Shown: positions 44,707 to 54,404, counted from the stretch's first letter. The stretch is 64,000 nt of DNA from Caldilineaceae bacterium bin5 (GCA_002238445.1 MPML01000004.1:124001-188000), one strand, 5' to 3'. The notes: a model not told the origin generated them from the letters alone. Translations and numbers: made by a program.

Positions 44707-45735
44707 CTATGCCCTTTCCGGCCCGATTACGATCATGCGTGTCGGGACTGTAATCGGTTCGGCGAAAAACTGGCCGCCGGCCTCAAAATGGCTGAATTGG
44801 ACCGGCAGCCCTTGGTCGATGAACAGGTTGGGTCCGTTCATGACATGAAAATGCAGGTGCGGCCCCGGCGAATTGCCGCTGTTGCCGATGTTTCCCAACT
44901 GAGTGCCGCGCCGGATCATCTCGCCCTCATTGACCTTCAAGCTGGCCTGTTGCAAATGCGCATAGTAGCTAAACTCGCCATTTGCATGGCTGACGGCAAC
45001 CGCGTTACCCAACAGCCGCCGCATATCGCCACGCATGATCGCCTGGTCAGGGATGGCGCCGGGCGCCATGTCCGGCATGTCGAAACAGGCGTACGCCACC
45101 TTGCCCCCGGCCGCGGCATAGACCGGCTGATGCCAACTGTAGTGGTCAGATAATGCGCGTCCGTCGCCTCGATGCGTTTTTCCTTCTGGCCCCAGCTTCA
45201 CGAAATCCACCGCGAATGGCTGGCTATACACCTCGGTTTTGTGAAAGTCGCTCCAGTCTCCTGCCTGCACTGCCCACCATGCTCCAGCCAGCGGGAAGTA
45301 ATAGTCTGTCTTTTGCTCGTGGTAGGCTACCGGCGCTTGGCAGTGTGCCTGAATGCTCTGCCGATCGTCGGCACCTACGCCACTCTCCCCGATTCTGCCG
45401 ACAGCAGTAATGTCGATGTGTGAGAGGCGTTCATATCCATGAAGCAAGAATTGGAGGCTGCGGACGGCCAGCCCTGTGTTGGCTGCAATCGTCAGGTCTT
45501 CTTCACCCGTGCGTTGACGGATTATGCGCGCCGACCACCTCTGTTCAAACAGCATCTGGTGCCCACAATAGCCCTGTATCACCAGACCCTGCAACTTCAC
45601 ATCGCCACCGTGAGCGGTGATTCCCAGATCAAAGGCGATTTCCTGCACCGGACCAATGTTGGGGAAGGGAAGCCGGTCGTAAAGTCCAGCCACAATGCCT
45701 TGCGGGCGGGTCTCCAATTTGAGTTGTGTCGGCAA
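44707..45735 (-). CDS. M23 family metallopeptidase-like protein
   Basis: A 342-residue protein whose C-terminal half (from about 150) is a lysostaphin-type M23 fold. HLHFHVMNGPN supplies the H-x-H ligands and VSHANGEFSYYAHLQ the usual central strand with a His. The position of the first H-x3-D motif reads QPFAVDF: the Asp is there but the His is replaced, as in a known subgroup with uncertain activity. The N-terminal half is a beta-rich domain of unknown type. There is no signal peptide, which is unusual for a cell-wall peptidase. The start is TTG 45735 with AGGAAG about 8 nt upstream; this is uncertain. Confidence 0.75.
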   Translation of the reverse strand: MPTQLKLETRPQGIVAGLYDRLPFPNIGPVQEIAFDLGITAHGGDVKLQGLVIQGYCGHQMLFEQRWSARIIRQRTGEEDLTIAANTGLAVRSLQFLLHGYERLSHIDITAVGRIGESGVGADDRQSIQAHCQAPVAYHEQKTDYYFPLAGAWWAVQAGDWSDFHKTEVYSQPFAVDFVKLGPEGKTHRGDGRALSDHYSWHQPVYAAAGGKVAYACFDMPDMAPGAIPDQAIMRGDMRRLLGNAVAVSHANGEFSYYAHLQQASLKVNEGEMIRRGTQLGNIGNSGNSPGPHLHFHVMNGPNLFIDQGLPVQFSHFEAGGQFFAEPITVPTRMIVIGPERA

Positions 45736-45979
45736 AGTCAGTTCTTCCTGTCTGCCCTCTGGTGATCCAAGGGTGTTTGCAGCAGCATATTTCGGATCAG
45801 CTCAGCGGTCGAGTTACTTCGGGCTGATGAGCATAGTTTCCCTGCCGCCGCGTTCAATTCTGCGACCATCACAAGCGTAGCTGCAAGGGCCTGGCGAAGT
45901 CACGCGGTCACCGTCCTGAACGTCTAGTCTTCTTCGTTCGAGGGAGTCAGCAAGCCTGCCGCCCGCCTCCCGGGACAGT

Positions 45980-47320
45980 TTACTTTCGGTTCGCTTCGTT
46001 TATGAGCGTCGCGGCTTCGAGGACTGCCTCTTCCGGTGTCTTCGAATCGCGCAGAACCTGTGTAATCATATCAGCGGCATAGCCCCACACTTCGTCCAAC
46101 TCTGCGTAGTTGGGCTGGGGAATTGCATTCTCGGCCTGCATTGCAAAACCGGCCAGCAGCGGATCTTCACTGAGATCTGCCTCCCTGTGCGCGGGCAGCC
46201 GGCCAGCGATGCGGGCAACAGTCGAGGCGCTCTCTGCGTTAGTGATATGGCGGGCTACTGTCAGCGCCAGTTCCTGTTGGTCGGCAGAGGTCGTCGGGTT
46301 CAGAAAGACGCCGTCTGCGCTCAGCCACGGGCGCGCCGGACCGCTTGGTCCCGCCGGCAGTGGCGCCACGCCCAAGTCAGGCCCGAACCGTTCCCGCAAC
46401 TCGCCGATGCTCCACGGCCCGTCGATGAACAGGGCATACTCTTCCTTTTTGAAGCGATCCATCAGCATTCCATAGTCGAGAGCGGCAAAGATACCCGGCG
46501 TGTTTTCAGCCCGCTGCAGCCAGCTGAGAAATTCCGCCGTCGCTGGCGTCTGTTCGAGAACTACGCGGCCCTCTTCGTCAAAGAGTTCACCTCCAAAGGC
46601 GGCGATGCCCCAGTACAGGTGGTAGAAATTCGTGTAGATGCCGGCCCCTTGTGTAGGGGCATCCTGAGCCAGCTCGATCAGATCTTCCACTGTGAGCGGG
46701 AGGTTGCTTTCATCCAGCAATCGCCCGTTGAAATATAGGGCCACAAGCTCGTAGTCGGTTGGCAGTCCATAAAGGACGCCTTCCCAAACAAGGTTTCCGA
46801 GCGCTGCCTGGATGAACTGCGATCGTTCCTGCACCCCGATCCGAGCGTCCAGCGGCAGGACAACATCAGATTCTGCAAACTCTCGCAGCCACCAGTTGGG
46901 TCCCATGATGAGATCCGGTCCCTCCCCCGCCTTTACCGCATCCGCATAGCCCTGGGCCAGGTCGCCGTAATCCATAAACAGCGTTTCAACCTGGATGTTG
47001 GGTCTAGACTGGCGGAAACGGTCCAGGATGGCTGCCAGAGCATCACCGTCTTTGCCGGACCAGCTGTGCCACAATTCAACCGTGCCCGTAACTGCGGCCG
47101 CGGGAGTCTGCGAATCGACTGAAGCTTCCGCCGAGGAAACAATTGTCGGTTGCGTTGCTGGCACTGTCTCAACCACCGGATCAAGACCTGGATGAATCAG
47201 TGGAGAGGGCAGGGCTGAAGTGATTGCGGGTTGCCTGGATGCCATGACCAGAACGGCCATCAATGTCAGCACGAACAGAATTGTGAGCGTCCAGAACAGG
47301 CGCCAACGAAATAGGGACAT
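45980..47320 (-). CDS. ABC sugar-type solute-binding protein, membrane-anchored
   Basis: A 446-residue family 1 solute-binding protein. The N-terminus has a hydrophobic segment (LFWTLTILFVLTLMAVLVMA) after a basic start, without an obvious lipobox Cys, so it is either a signal anchor or a cleaved signal. The mature part shows VELWHSWSGKDGDALAAILDRF, the usual opening for this family, then LIMGPNWWLREFAES and a Trp-rich ligand region. It has no permease genes next to it, so it must use a transporter encoded elsewhere. It sits 109 nt beyond aroQ on the same strand and may be read from the trp/aro operon or separately. Confidence 0.87.
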   Translation of the reverse strand: MSLFRWRLFWTLTILFVLTLMAVLVMASRQPAITSALPSPLIHPGLDPVVETVPATQPTIVSSAEASVDSQTPAAAVTGTVELWHSWSGKDGDALAAILDRFRQSRPNIQVETLFMDYGDLAQGYADAVKAGEGPDLIMGPNWWLREFAESDVVLPLDARIGVQERSQFIQAALGNLVWEGVLYGLPTDYELVALYFNGRLLDESNLPLTVEDLIELAQDAPTQGAGIYTNFYHLYWGIAAFGGELFDEEGRVVLEQTPATAEFLSWLQRAENTPGIFAALDYGMLMDRFKKEEYALFIDGPWSIGELRERFGPDLGVAPLPAGPSGPARPWLSADGVFLNPTTSADQQELALTVARHITNAESASTVARIAGRLPAHREADLSEDPLLAGFAMQAENAIPQPNYAELDEVWGYAADMITQVLRDSKTPEEAVLEAATLINEANRK

Positions 47321-47429
47321 CTGTGGTGGAAGAGGTTGGTTTCGTTATCGTCGCGTGAAAAGGTTCAGGAAAATCTTGCGAATCGTCCGGACGGCATCAG
47401 TTGCATACCGCTGGAACACGTCGCGAAAT

Positions 47430-47876
47430 TCAGCCGGCCCGATTTTCAGATATATGAGTCAGCAGCCCCTGTAAACCCAGCAGATAACTACGCCAGCCGA
47501 AACCGCTGATCTGGCCAACGCAGACAGGAGCAATTACGGAACGGTGGCGAAACTCCTCGCGGCTGTGGACGTTGCTCAGGTGAATTTCGACCGCGGGCAG
47601 GGCAACGCCGGCCACCGCATCGCGAATGGCGTAGGAATAGTGTGTGAATGCGCCGGGATTCATCAGCAGGCCATCAGCCCATGATCGCGCACTGTGAATC
47701 TCATCGATCAGGATACCCTCATGATTACTTTGAACTGTCCGAACCTCATTGTCGGCGCCGGCCGCGGCAATCAGTTCCTGGTCGATGGTTTCCAGAGTGA
47801 CGTGCCCGTAGATCGATCGTTCGCGCGTTCCCAGCAGATTCAAGTTTGGGCCGTGAAGCACCAGAATTTTGGTCAT
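47430..47876 (-). CDS. aroQ: 3-dehydroquinate dehydratase, type II
   Basis: A 148-residue dodecameric type II dehydroquinase. Signatures are [15 protein letters not shown] (loop with catalytic Arg, Tyr23 equivalent in SIYG), [15 protein letters not shown] and [18 protein letters not shown] with the catalytic His. It turns 3-dehydroquinate into 3-dehydroshikimate, the substrate of AroE from the convergent operon. It follows aroKB by 76 nt and is the last recognisable pathway gene of the trpE operon. Confidence 0.94.
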   Translation of the reverse strand: MTKILVLHGPNLNLLGTRERSIYGHVTLETIDQELIAAAGADNEVRTVQSNHEGILIDEIHSARSWADGLLMNPGAFTHYSYAIRDAVAGVALPAVEIHLSNVHSREEFRHRSVIAPVCVGQISGFGWRSYLLGLQGLLTHISENRAG

Positions 47877-47952
47877 GAGCAGATATCTTGTCGTATGTGC
47901 AGAGATCTCACCGCCGCAGTGCGCTGGCGTTCACGCGGCGGCTATTTCGTCG

Positions 47953-49608
47953 TCAATCTTTCTCGACCAGTACTGACGCCAGCGCTGCCCGCACAAACTG
48001 TTCTCCCGGGTCGTCGATGATGATCACATCGCCAATCGCCTGAGGAATGATAAATCGCAGCGTCTTTCCTCTTCGTTTCTTGTCCTGGAACATCATCGCG
48101 TAAACTTCGTCCAGATCGAGGCCGGTGGCCGAAATGGGCAGGCCTAACCGGTCCAGGCAACTCTCGATACGGTTCGCAGTTTCGGCGTCGCAGCGGCCAA
48201 GCGCTACAGCCATGCGAGCGGCGGCGACGGTACCGACGGCGACCGCCTCCCCGTGCCGCAAACGATAGCCGCTGACCTGTTCGATTGCATGGCCGAATGT
48301 GTGTCCCAGGTTGAGCGTCGCCCTCCGTCCGCGTTCGAACGGGTCCTCTATCACCACGTCAACTTTCACGCGCACAGCATCAGAAATCATCTGCGTCAGG
48401 TTGGTTGGCCCTTCTTCTTCCATTTGGCGGAACAGATCCGGCGCGCCCAATATACCGTGCTTTACAATCTCTGCCAGCCCGGACCGAAACTCCTCCGCCG
48501 GCAGCTCAGCCAGAACCTCAGGATCGATAATCACTACGGCTGGCTGTTTGAACGCCCCCACAAGGTTCTTTCCCTGGGGAAGATCGACTCCTGTTTTGCC
48601 GCCGACCGAGGCATCGACCATCGACAGCAGCGAGGTTGGGATCTGTACGAACGGCGCGCCCCGCAAATAGGTCGCCGCCGCAAAACCGGCCATGTCACCG
48701 ATAACGCCGCCGCCCAGCCCTACTATGGGGCTGCTCCTGTCCAGACCTGCGGTCACGAACTGATCGTACAAACTTTGAATTGTTGCCAGGGTTTTGTGCG
48801 CTTCCCCCTCGGGGACCAGACACACGAGTGGCGTGTACCCCTCCTGTTGCAGGCTCTCGCTCACGATGTCAGCGTAAAGTGCGCCAATGTCCGCGTTGGT
48901 GACGATTGCCGCCTGCCCCTTTGCCACCGCACGATTAGACAGCAGACGACCTGCCTGGGCCAATATGCCTTCACCGATACAGATATGATAATGCCCTTCC
49001 GGCGTAGGCACGGTGATGCGATTCATTTCAGCTATTTCATGGTTGCCTGCCAGCGTGTCGAGGACTCGTTCCACAACAGTATCGGGGGTGACGCCGTCGG
49101 TAGGCACGCGCAGCGGAATCCTTCCATAGGCGTGGCGGCGGCTCAGCAGAAGACTTTCGATGTTCCGCTTCTTCTCTTCCCTGTCACCAGGCAGCAGAGG
49201 GCGATCTTCGAATGTCTCGACTCGCTCTAGGACCGTGTCAGCGCCGGCGGTCAGACAGACCACGGGACCGCAGCCTTCCAGCACCTGCCAGTTCTCATCG
49301 CTCACCAGCGTGCCGCCACCAGTCGCGATCACCAGGCCGGACTCGCGGGCGAGCGTATGGCAGAGCCGCGCTTCTGCCTGCCGGAAAATCTCCTCGCCGT
49401 CTTCAGCAAAAACCTGCGCGATTGTCTTCCCAAATTCGGCTTCGATTCGCTCATCCATATCGACGAGCTGTCGGCCCAGGCGCTCTGCCAGGATACTGGC
49501 AACCGTCGATTTGCCCGTGCCCATGAAGCCGGTAACTGTCAGATTGAAGCCCTCGGCTAGAGGGTTTTCGAACGTCTGCATAGCGGCCAGTGCCTGTGAG
49601 TCGCCCAA
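47953..49608 (-). CDS. aroKB: Bifunctional shikimate kinase / 3-dehydroquinate synthase
   Basis: A 551-residue fusion. Residues about 20-185 are shikimate kinase: Walker A GFMGTGKST (27-35), the shikimate-binding DMDERIE and EIFRQAE, TGGGTL and the lid Arg in RPLLPG. Residues about 195-551 are dehydroquinate synthase with the NAD-binding GLGGGVIGDMAGFAAATYLRG and zinc ligands in the metal site GHTFGHAIE. Thus a later step (kinase) and the second step (synthase) are joined. The start is TTG 49608, 8 nt after GGAG; an internal ATG at 49581 is possible. The fusion is known in some Chloroflexota. Confidence 0.93.
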   Translation of the reverse strand: MGDSQALAAMQTFENPLAEGFNLTVTGFMGTGKSTVASILAERLGRQLVDMDERIEAEFGKTIAQVFAEDGEEIFRQAEARLCHTLARESGLVIATGGGTLVSDENWQVLEGCGPVVCLTAGADTVLERVETFEDRPLLPGDREEKKRNIESLLLSRRHAYGRIPLRVPTDGVTPDTVVERVLDTLAGNHEIAEMNRITVPTPEGHYHICIGEGILAQAGRLLSNRAVAKGQAAIVTNADIGALYADIVSESLQQEGYTPLVCLVPEGEAHKTLATIQSLYDQFVTAGLDRSSPIVGLGGGVIGDMAGFAAATYLRGAPFVQIPTSLLSMVDASVGGKTGVDLPQGKNLVGAFKQPAVVIIDPEVLAELPAEEFRSGLAEIVKHGILGAPDLFRQMEEEGPTNLTQMISDAVRVKVDVVIEDPFERGRRATLNLGHTFGHAIEQVSGYRLRHGEAVAVGTVAAARMAVALGRCDAETANRIESCLDRLGLPISATGLDLDEVYAMMFQDKKRRGKTLRFIIPQAIGDVIIIDDPGEQFVRAALASVLVEKD

Positions 49609-49623
49609 TCTATCTACTCCGAA

Positions 49624-50877
49624 TCAGAACAGTTTGAAGTTCGTCGTGTCTACCCGGCCGGACTGGTGCATCAGCACGGCGTTCATTAACTCTATTGCCA
49701 AGCGGGATTCCAGCGTTACACCGGCCCGCACGCCGACGCACGGGTCGTGGCGCCCCTTACCTAACGCAAAGTCGATTTCTTCCAGGTTCTTGCGAACCGA
49801 CTGCTGCGTCTTGAGAATCGTTGACGTCGGCTTGAAACCGACCCGGCAGACCAGGGGCGAACCTGTCGTCATGCCGCCGATGAGCCCGCCGTGGCTGTTG
49901 GCCTGGTAGCCGCTGCGGCGAATAGGGTCGTTGTTCTCACTGCCCTTGCGGGAGATGACCTGCACACCATCGCCCACTTCACAGGACTGCACTGCGTTCA
50001 GCCCGCCCAGTGCGCCCATCAGCCGTACTTTAAGACTTTGATAGAGTGGCTCGCCGGCAAGCGACGGCGGGTTGACCGCCACTACTTCAACCGCCGCGCC
50101 AAGCGAATCTCCTTCTATGCGCGTTTGTTTGATCAGTTCACCAGCCTCCTGCGCAAACTCGGCATCGAGCGAGTGAATTTCGGCCTCGTCGAGCCTGATC
50201 TCAACCGCGGCAATCTGTTCCCGCGTAATCGTCTGTGAATCCTGCTGCCGCGAGGCAACGTTCCCGAAATGCTGGGCCAGGCTCAGGTTTGTACGCAGGG
50301 GGCCGACTTGCGAGATTGACGACAGGAGCACAGTGCCGAAATTTTCTTGCAGGAAAATTCGAGCGATGGCCCCTCCGATCACATCCGAGATTGTGGAGCG
50401 GTAACTGGAGCGGCCGCCGCCGCGAATATCTACGAATCCCTGAGATTTGTGATATTTCACCAGGTCGGTGTGTCCCGGACGCACCTCACCTTGGGGTCCG
50501 GCGAACTGATCGTAATGACGCGAGCGCTGCGAGGTGGAGAGCACCAGTGCCGCGATCGGCTCGCCTGTTGAGTATCCCTCCTCATAGCTTTCTGTCGTGG
50601 AGCCGGACTCGCCCCCGACGGCGACCGCCGGCCCCGAAAGCAGGGTGTCTATCTCTCCTTCAGAGTACAGGCCGGAGAGCAAAACAACTCTGTCCGCCTC
50701 TTGCCGGGGCGTGCCGTGACGGTTGCTGCCGGGGCGGCGGCGATCGAGGTACTGCTGCACCTCTTCTCTACGAATGCGCAGCCCCGCCGGGCAGCCGAAA
50801 ACAATGGTGGTTACGCCAGGCCCGTGGGATTCACCGGCGCCGGCGACTGCAAACAGTGGCCCCCCCAATATTTCCAT
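49624..50877 (-). CDS. aroC: Chorismate synthase
   Basis: A 417-residue FMN-dependent lyase that makes chorismate from EPSP. Signatures are GESHGPG near the N-terminus (catalytic His), RPGHTDLVKYHKS, RGGGRSSYRSTISDVIGGAI (FMN binding) and the C-terminal SHGGLIGGMTTGSPL. The stop codon lies 15 nt before the aroKB start, and the gene starts 11 nt after trpF, so it belongs to the trpE operon. Confidence 0.94.
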   Translation of the reverse strand: MEILGGPLFAVAGAGESHGPGVTTIVFGCPAGLRIRREEVQQYLDRRRPGSNRHGTPRQEADRVVLLSGLYSEGEIDTLLSGPAVAVGGESGSTTESYEEGYSTGEPIAALVLSTSQRSRHYDQFAGPQGEVRPGHTDLVKYHKSQGFVDIRGGGRSSYRSTISDVIGGAIARIFLQENFGTVLLSSISQVGPLRTNLSLAQHFGNVASRQQDSQTITREQIAAVEIRLDEAEIHSLDAEFAQEAGELIKQTRIEGDSLGAAVEVVAVNPPSLAGEPLYQSLKVRLMGALGGLNAVQSCEVGDGVQVISRKGSENNDPIRRSGYQANSHGGLIGGMTTGSPLVCRVGFKPTSTILKTQQSVRKNLEEIDFALGKGRHDPCVGVRAGVTLESRLAIELMNAVLMHQSGRVDTTNFKLF

Positions 50878-50888
50878 GCTTCACTCTC

Positions 50889-51605
50889 TCATTCAGCGGT
50901 CGAACGATCTGGCCGACGCACCCGGCCTTTGGCAGAGTCAATGAAGGCGCGCACTTTGTCCGGGTCTTTGCAGCCCGGTTCAGATTCTACGCCGCTACTA
51001 ACATCAACCCCCCATGGCTGCACCGACTCCACCGCGGCCGCTACATTCTGCGGCGTGAGGCCGCCCGCCAATACCAGGCGCGGGCATGTTTGCCTCACAT
51101 CGGCGGCCGCGTTCCAGTCGGCTCTCTTGCCGGTACCGCCGTATTCATCAGGGTCGTAAGCGTCGATCAGGAGTTGCGGGCCGTCAGCCGGGCCCAAATC
51201 TGCATACCATTCGGCTTCGATACCGGCTTCGGCGGCGCTAGTGGGCCGCAGCGCCTTGAACCCGCGTCCGTGAAGCGCCTCAAGCATCGCCGGCGGCTCG
51301 TCGCCGTGAATCTGGGCGTAATCCAGACCGGCCTGCCGGATAGTCTCTTCAACCACATCCGAAGTCTCATTCACGAAGACGCCAATGAAACGGGGTCGCG
51401 TCCCCGTTTCTGAACCGGTAGCCGAACCAGCCGCAGATGCCAGGAGATGCTCCGTCAAAGTGGCGGTGATCTTTCCTGCCGCCTCCGGCGTCACGTAGCG
51501 GGGAGACTTCTTGAAGAAGATGAAGCCCAAATAGTCGGCGCCGGCATTGGCCGCGCACAGGGCATCTTCGAAGTTGGTAATGCCACAGATTTTAACGCGC
51601 GTCAT
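50889..51605 (-). CDS. trpF: Phosphoribosylanthranilate isomerase
   Basis: A 238-residue TIM barrel that rearranges phosphoribosylanthranilate. The catalytic Cys is in VKICGITNFEDA, and the catalytic Asp is in the strand LLIDAYDPDEYGGTG. The phosphate site reads LVLAGGLTPQNV and GVDVSSGVES. The protein is some 30 residues longer than usual; the extra length includes an Ala/Ser/Gly/Thr-rich insertion (ASAAGSATGSETG) around residue 55. It follows DUF554 by 57 nt and precedes aroC by 11 nt. Confidence 0.93.
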   Translation of the reverse strand: MTRVKICGITNFEDALCAANAGADYLGFIFFKKSPRYVTPEAAGKITATLTEHLLASAAGSATGSETGTRPRFIGVFVNETSDVVEETIRQAGLDYAQIHGDEPPAMLEALHGRGFKALRPTSAAEAGIEAEWYADLGPADGPQLLIDAYDPDEYGGTGKRADWNAAADVRQTCPRLVLAGGLTPQNVAAAVESVQPWGVDVSSGVESEPGCKDPDKVRAFIDSAKGRVRRPDRSTAE

Positions 51606-51662
51606 CGTCTGTCCTGTAAAAATGCGCAGAAGTGCCTGAAAGAAGTCGAAACAGTTCCTCTG

Positions 51663-52394
51663 TCAGAATCCAATTTCGGCAACGCCAAGCAGCCATACGA
51701 TCAGTGGTGCAATCGCGATACCGGGCAGGAGATTGGCGACCCTGATCTTCTTCAACTCCAGCAGTGAAAGACCGATCCCAAGAATTATGACGCCCCCGGT
51801 GGCAGTCAGTTCGACAACCCACGGCGTTACGCGGCTAATGTCGCCTAGTCCGCCGCCGATTCCCATTGCCAGCGCAGACAGCCCGCCTTGTACGAACGCC
51901 ACCGTCCCGACACTGAGCAACACGCCCGGCCCTAGAGTGGCCGCAAAAGGGATGGCGGCAAAACCGTCCAAAGCGCTTTTTATCGCCAGCAACTCATAGT
52001 CGCCTATCAGACCGTCCTGAATGCTGCCAAGGATGGTCATCGGCCCAACGCAGAAGATTAAACTGGAGGTGACAAAAGCCTGCGTCACGCTCCAACCTGC
52101 CACTCTGCCCTTGCCCAAAGCTCCGCCCCAGCGGGCTTCAGCCTGCTTGCCCAGCCAGTTCAGGCCGTCCTCAATGCGGATCAACTCGCCGAATATGCCC
52201 CCCGCCACAACGCTGAACAGGGGGATAAGAACATTCCCGGTCCCGCTGGCCATGACCACGCCGATAACCAGCACCATCAGTCCCAGCCCGTGCATGACCG
52301 TTTCCTGCACTTTCGCCGGCAGTCGATTGCCCAATATCGTTCCCACCGAGCCACCGATCAGGACGGCGATGATGTTGAGAACTGTACCGGTCAT
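51663..52394 (-). CDS. DUF554 family membrane protein
   Basis: A 243-residue integral membrane protein matching the DUF554 (YdfK/YqgA-like) family, with about seven hydrophobic segments rich in glycine, beginning TVLNIIAVLIGGSVGTILGN and including SSLIFCVGPMTILGSIQDGL, the most recognisable family stretch. The function of DUF554 is not known; a transport role is often proposed. It lies between trpC (49 nt) and trpF (57 nt) on the same strand, so it is probably co-expressed with Trp biosynthesis under the T-box. Confidence 0.87.
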   Translation of the reverse strand: MTGTVLNIIAVLIGGSVGTILGNRLPAKVQETVMHGLGLMVLVIGVVMASGTGNVLIPLFSVVAGGIFGELIRIEDGLNWLGKQAEARWGGALGKGRVAGWSVTQAFVTSSLIFCVGPMTILGSIQDGLIGDYELLAIKSALDGFAAIPFAATLGPGVLLSVGTVAFVQGGLSALAMGIGGGLGDISRVTPWVVELTATGGVIILGIGLSLLELKKIRVANLLPGIAIAPLIVWLLGVAEIGF

Positions 52395-52443
52395 TTACGA
52401 TGCGATCCGGGCTTGGGTAGATCCTTTCCCAAGAGGCTCTGAC

Positions 52444-53292
52444 TCACTGCTTTCCCGCCTGTACGAATTTGCTTACCTGTGCGCCCCGCTCCGCCTGGCG
52501 TAGTTTGCAGAAGCTTTCGCCCACCAGAATGGCATCGCAGCCCATTTCGGCCATGCGCTTCACATCGGCCGCGTTGCGGATTCCACTCTCACCGACCACG
52601 ATTCTGTCCGTAGGAATCTGTTCTCGCAGCCGCGCCGTGGTTTCGATGTCGACGACGAAGGTCTTCAGATTGCGGTTGTTGACACCGATAATCTGCGCCC
52701 CTGCCGCCAGCGCTTGCTCCAGCTCGGCTTCGTCATGAACTTCCACCAGCGCGCCCATTCCCAGTCGATTCGTCAGGAGCAGCAGTTCCCGCAGTTCGGC
52801 GCTCCCCAGCACGCCAACAATCAGAAGCAACGCATCCGCCCCGGCAGCTCGAGCCTCGTACACCTGATAGGGATGATAGATAAATTCCTTGCGCAGCAGC
52901 GGAATCGACAGGTTTTTCGCCTGCAAATGCTCACCGATTTCAGCCAGATAGGCGACTTTCCCCTGAAAGAAACGGGAATCGGTCAGGCAGGAAATCGCTG
53001 CTGCGCCGCTGGCCGCATAGGTTTCGGCAATGGCTGTCGGCGACCAGTCCTTGGCAATCAAGCCCTTGGAGGGGCTTGCCCGCTTGACTTCGGCGATGAG
53101 GCTGGCCCCGCCTTCTGCTTTGAGCGCCTTAGCAAAATCCATTGGCGGCTCGGCCACCGATGCAAACGCCTTGAGTTGCGCCAGGGGCACTTCCTCCATC
53201 TGGCGCGCCACCTCCTGGCGCTTCCAGGACATGATCTTTTCCAGAACCTGTCCTTTGTGTTTGCTGATGTCCAACTGCGAGAATTTTGCCAT
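52444..53292 (-). CDS. trpC: Indole-3-glycerol phosphate synthase
   Basis: A 282-residue TIM barrel closing the indole ring. Signatures are LIAEVKRASPSKGLI with the catalytic Glu and Lys, RKEFIYHPYQVYEARAAGAD, NNRNLKTF and GESGIRNAADV. ATG 53292 is preferred: it comes 7 nt after the trpD stop and gives MAKFSQLDIS, whereas the open frame to 53349 overlaps trpD. It is followed by DUF554. Confidence 0.94.
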   Translation of the reverse strand: MAKFSQLDISKHKGQVLEKIMSWKRQEVARQMEEVPLAQLKAFASVAEPPMDFAKALKAEGGASLIAEVKRASPSKGLIAKDWSPTAIAETYAASGAAAISCLTDSRFFQGKVAYLAEIGEHLQAKNLSIPLLRKEFIYHPYQVYEARAAGADALLLIVGVLGSAELRELLLLTNRLGMGALVEVHDEAELEQALAAGAQIIGVNNRNLKTFVVDIETTARLREQIPTDRIVVGESGIRNAADVKRMAEMGCDAILVGESFCKLRQAERGAQVSKFVQAGKQ

Positions 53293-53299
53293 TGTCCTG

Positions 53300-54346
53300 C
53301 TACTCACCGCTGTAGCTCTGTGTCTTCTCGATAAATCTGTCCAGCGCATTCTGCGCCGCGCCGCTGTCTATCGCCTGCGCCGCTGCAACCAGCCCTGATT
53401 TCCAGTCACCATTCTCGGTGGCGAGCGCAGCCGCCGCATTCAATAGTACCACATCCCGCTTGGGGCCGTGCAGTTCCCCGCTGAGGATTCCACGCGTGAT
53501 GGCAGCGTTCACGGCCGCGTCTCCACCAACCAGGTCGTCCAATGCTGCCGGCGAGAGGCCGAGATCAGACGCCGACAATTGGCTTTCCCAGACTTCATCG
53601 TTGCGTAGATGGCTGATCCGGTTGACGCCGGTTGTGGTTAGTTCATCTACACCTCGCCCGTCATCGGTAGTTCCGTGAACGACAAACGCTGCCGTGCTTC
53701 CCATCTCCCCCAGCACCTGCGCCATCGGCGAGGTCAGATTAGGGCTGGGCACGCCGATCACCTGATGGGTAGCGTTGGCCGGGTTTGTCAGCGGGCCAAG
53801 GATGTTGAAGACAGTGCGCGTCGCAAGCTCCCTGCGCGGGCCGATTGCGTATCGCATCGCCGGGTGGTAAAGCGGCGCGAACAGGAAGCCGATGCCCACG
53901 TCCTCAATGCACTCTGCCACCTGCTCTGGCCCCAGATCCAGCTTGACGCCCAACTCCTCCAGAACATCGGCGCTGCCGCACTGGCTGCTGGCGGACCGGT
54001 TGCCATGCTTGGCGACCTTTTCGCCCGCACCAGCCGCAACGAAAGCTACGGTCGTGCTGATGTTGAAGGTGCCCGTCTGGTCGCCTCCCGTGCCGCAGGT
54101 GTCCAGCAAACGCTGGCCGTTCAGATTGGGCCGCACCTGTACGGCGACGCGTTTCATCGCCCGCGCGCAGCCGGTAATTTCTGCGACGCTCTCGCCCTTC
54201 TGGCGCAGCGCCGCCAGGAACGCGCCAATCTGTGCGTCTGTCGCCTCTCCGCCCATGATCTGTGTCATCGCCGCGTCGGCCGCATCGGCGCTCAGATCCT
54301 GCCCATCGAAAACTGTTTCCAGAGCTTCATGTATATGTGATGCCAT
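53300..54346 (-). CDS. trpD: Anthranilate phosphoribosyltransferase
   Basis: A 348-residue enzyme that adds phosphoribose to anthranilate. The PRPP loop DTCGTGGDQTGTFNISTTV and the segment KHGNRSASSQCGSADVLEELG are diagnostic, and GPLTNPANA lies in the hinge region. It is a separate gene, not fused to trpG. trpC follows 7 nt later. An APH-type kinase gene lies between it and trpG, which is unusual. Confidence 0.95.
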   Translation of the reverse strand: MASHIHEALETVFDGQDLSADAADAAMTQIMGGEATDAQIGAFLAALRQKGESVAEITGCARAMKRVAVQVRPNLNGQRLLDTCGTGGDQTGTFNISTTVAFVAAGAGEKVAKHGNRSASSQCGSADVLEELGVKLDLGPEQVAECIEDVGIGFLFAPLYHPAMRYAIGPRRELATRTVFNILGPLTNPANATHQVIGVPSPNLTSPMAQVLGEMGSTAAFVVHGTTDDGRGVDELTTTGVNRISHLRNDEVWESQLSASDLGLSPAALDDLVGGDAAVNAAITRGILSGELHGPKRDVVLLNAAAALATENGDWKSGLVAAAQAIDSGAAQNALDRFIEKTQSYSGE

Positions 54347-54404
54347 GCGTCATTCTCCTATAGTGTCGAACGGTTCCAGTGGCCCTGCCGCAGAGTGAGA
54401 CAGT

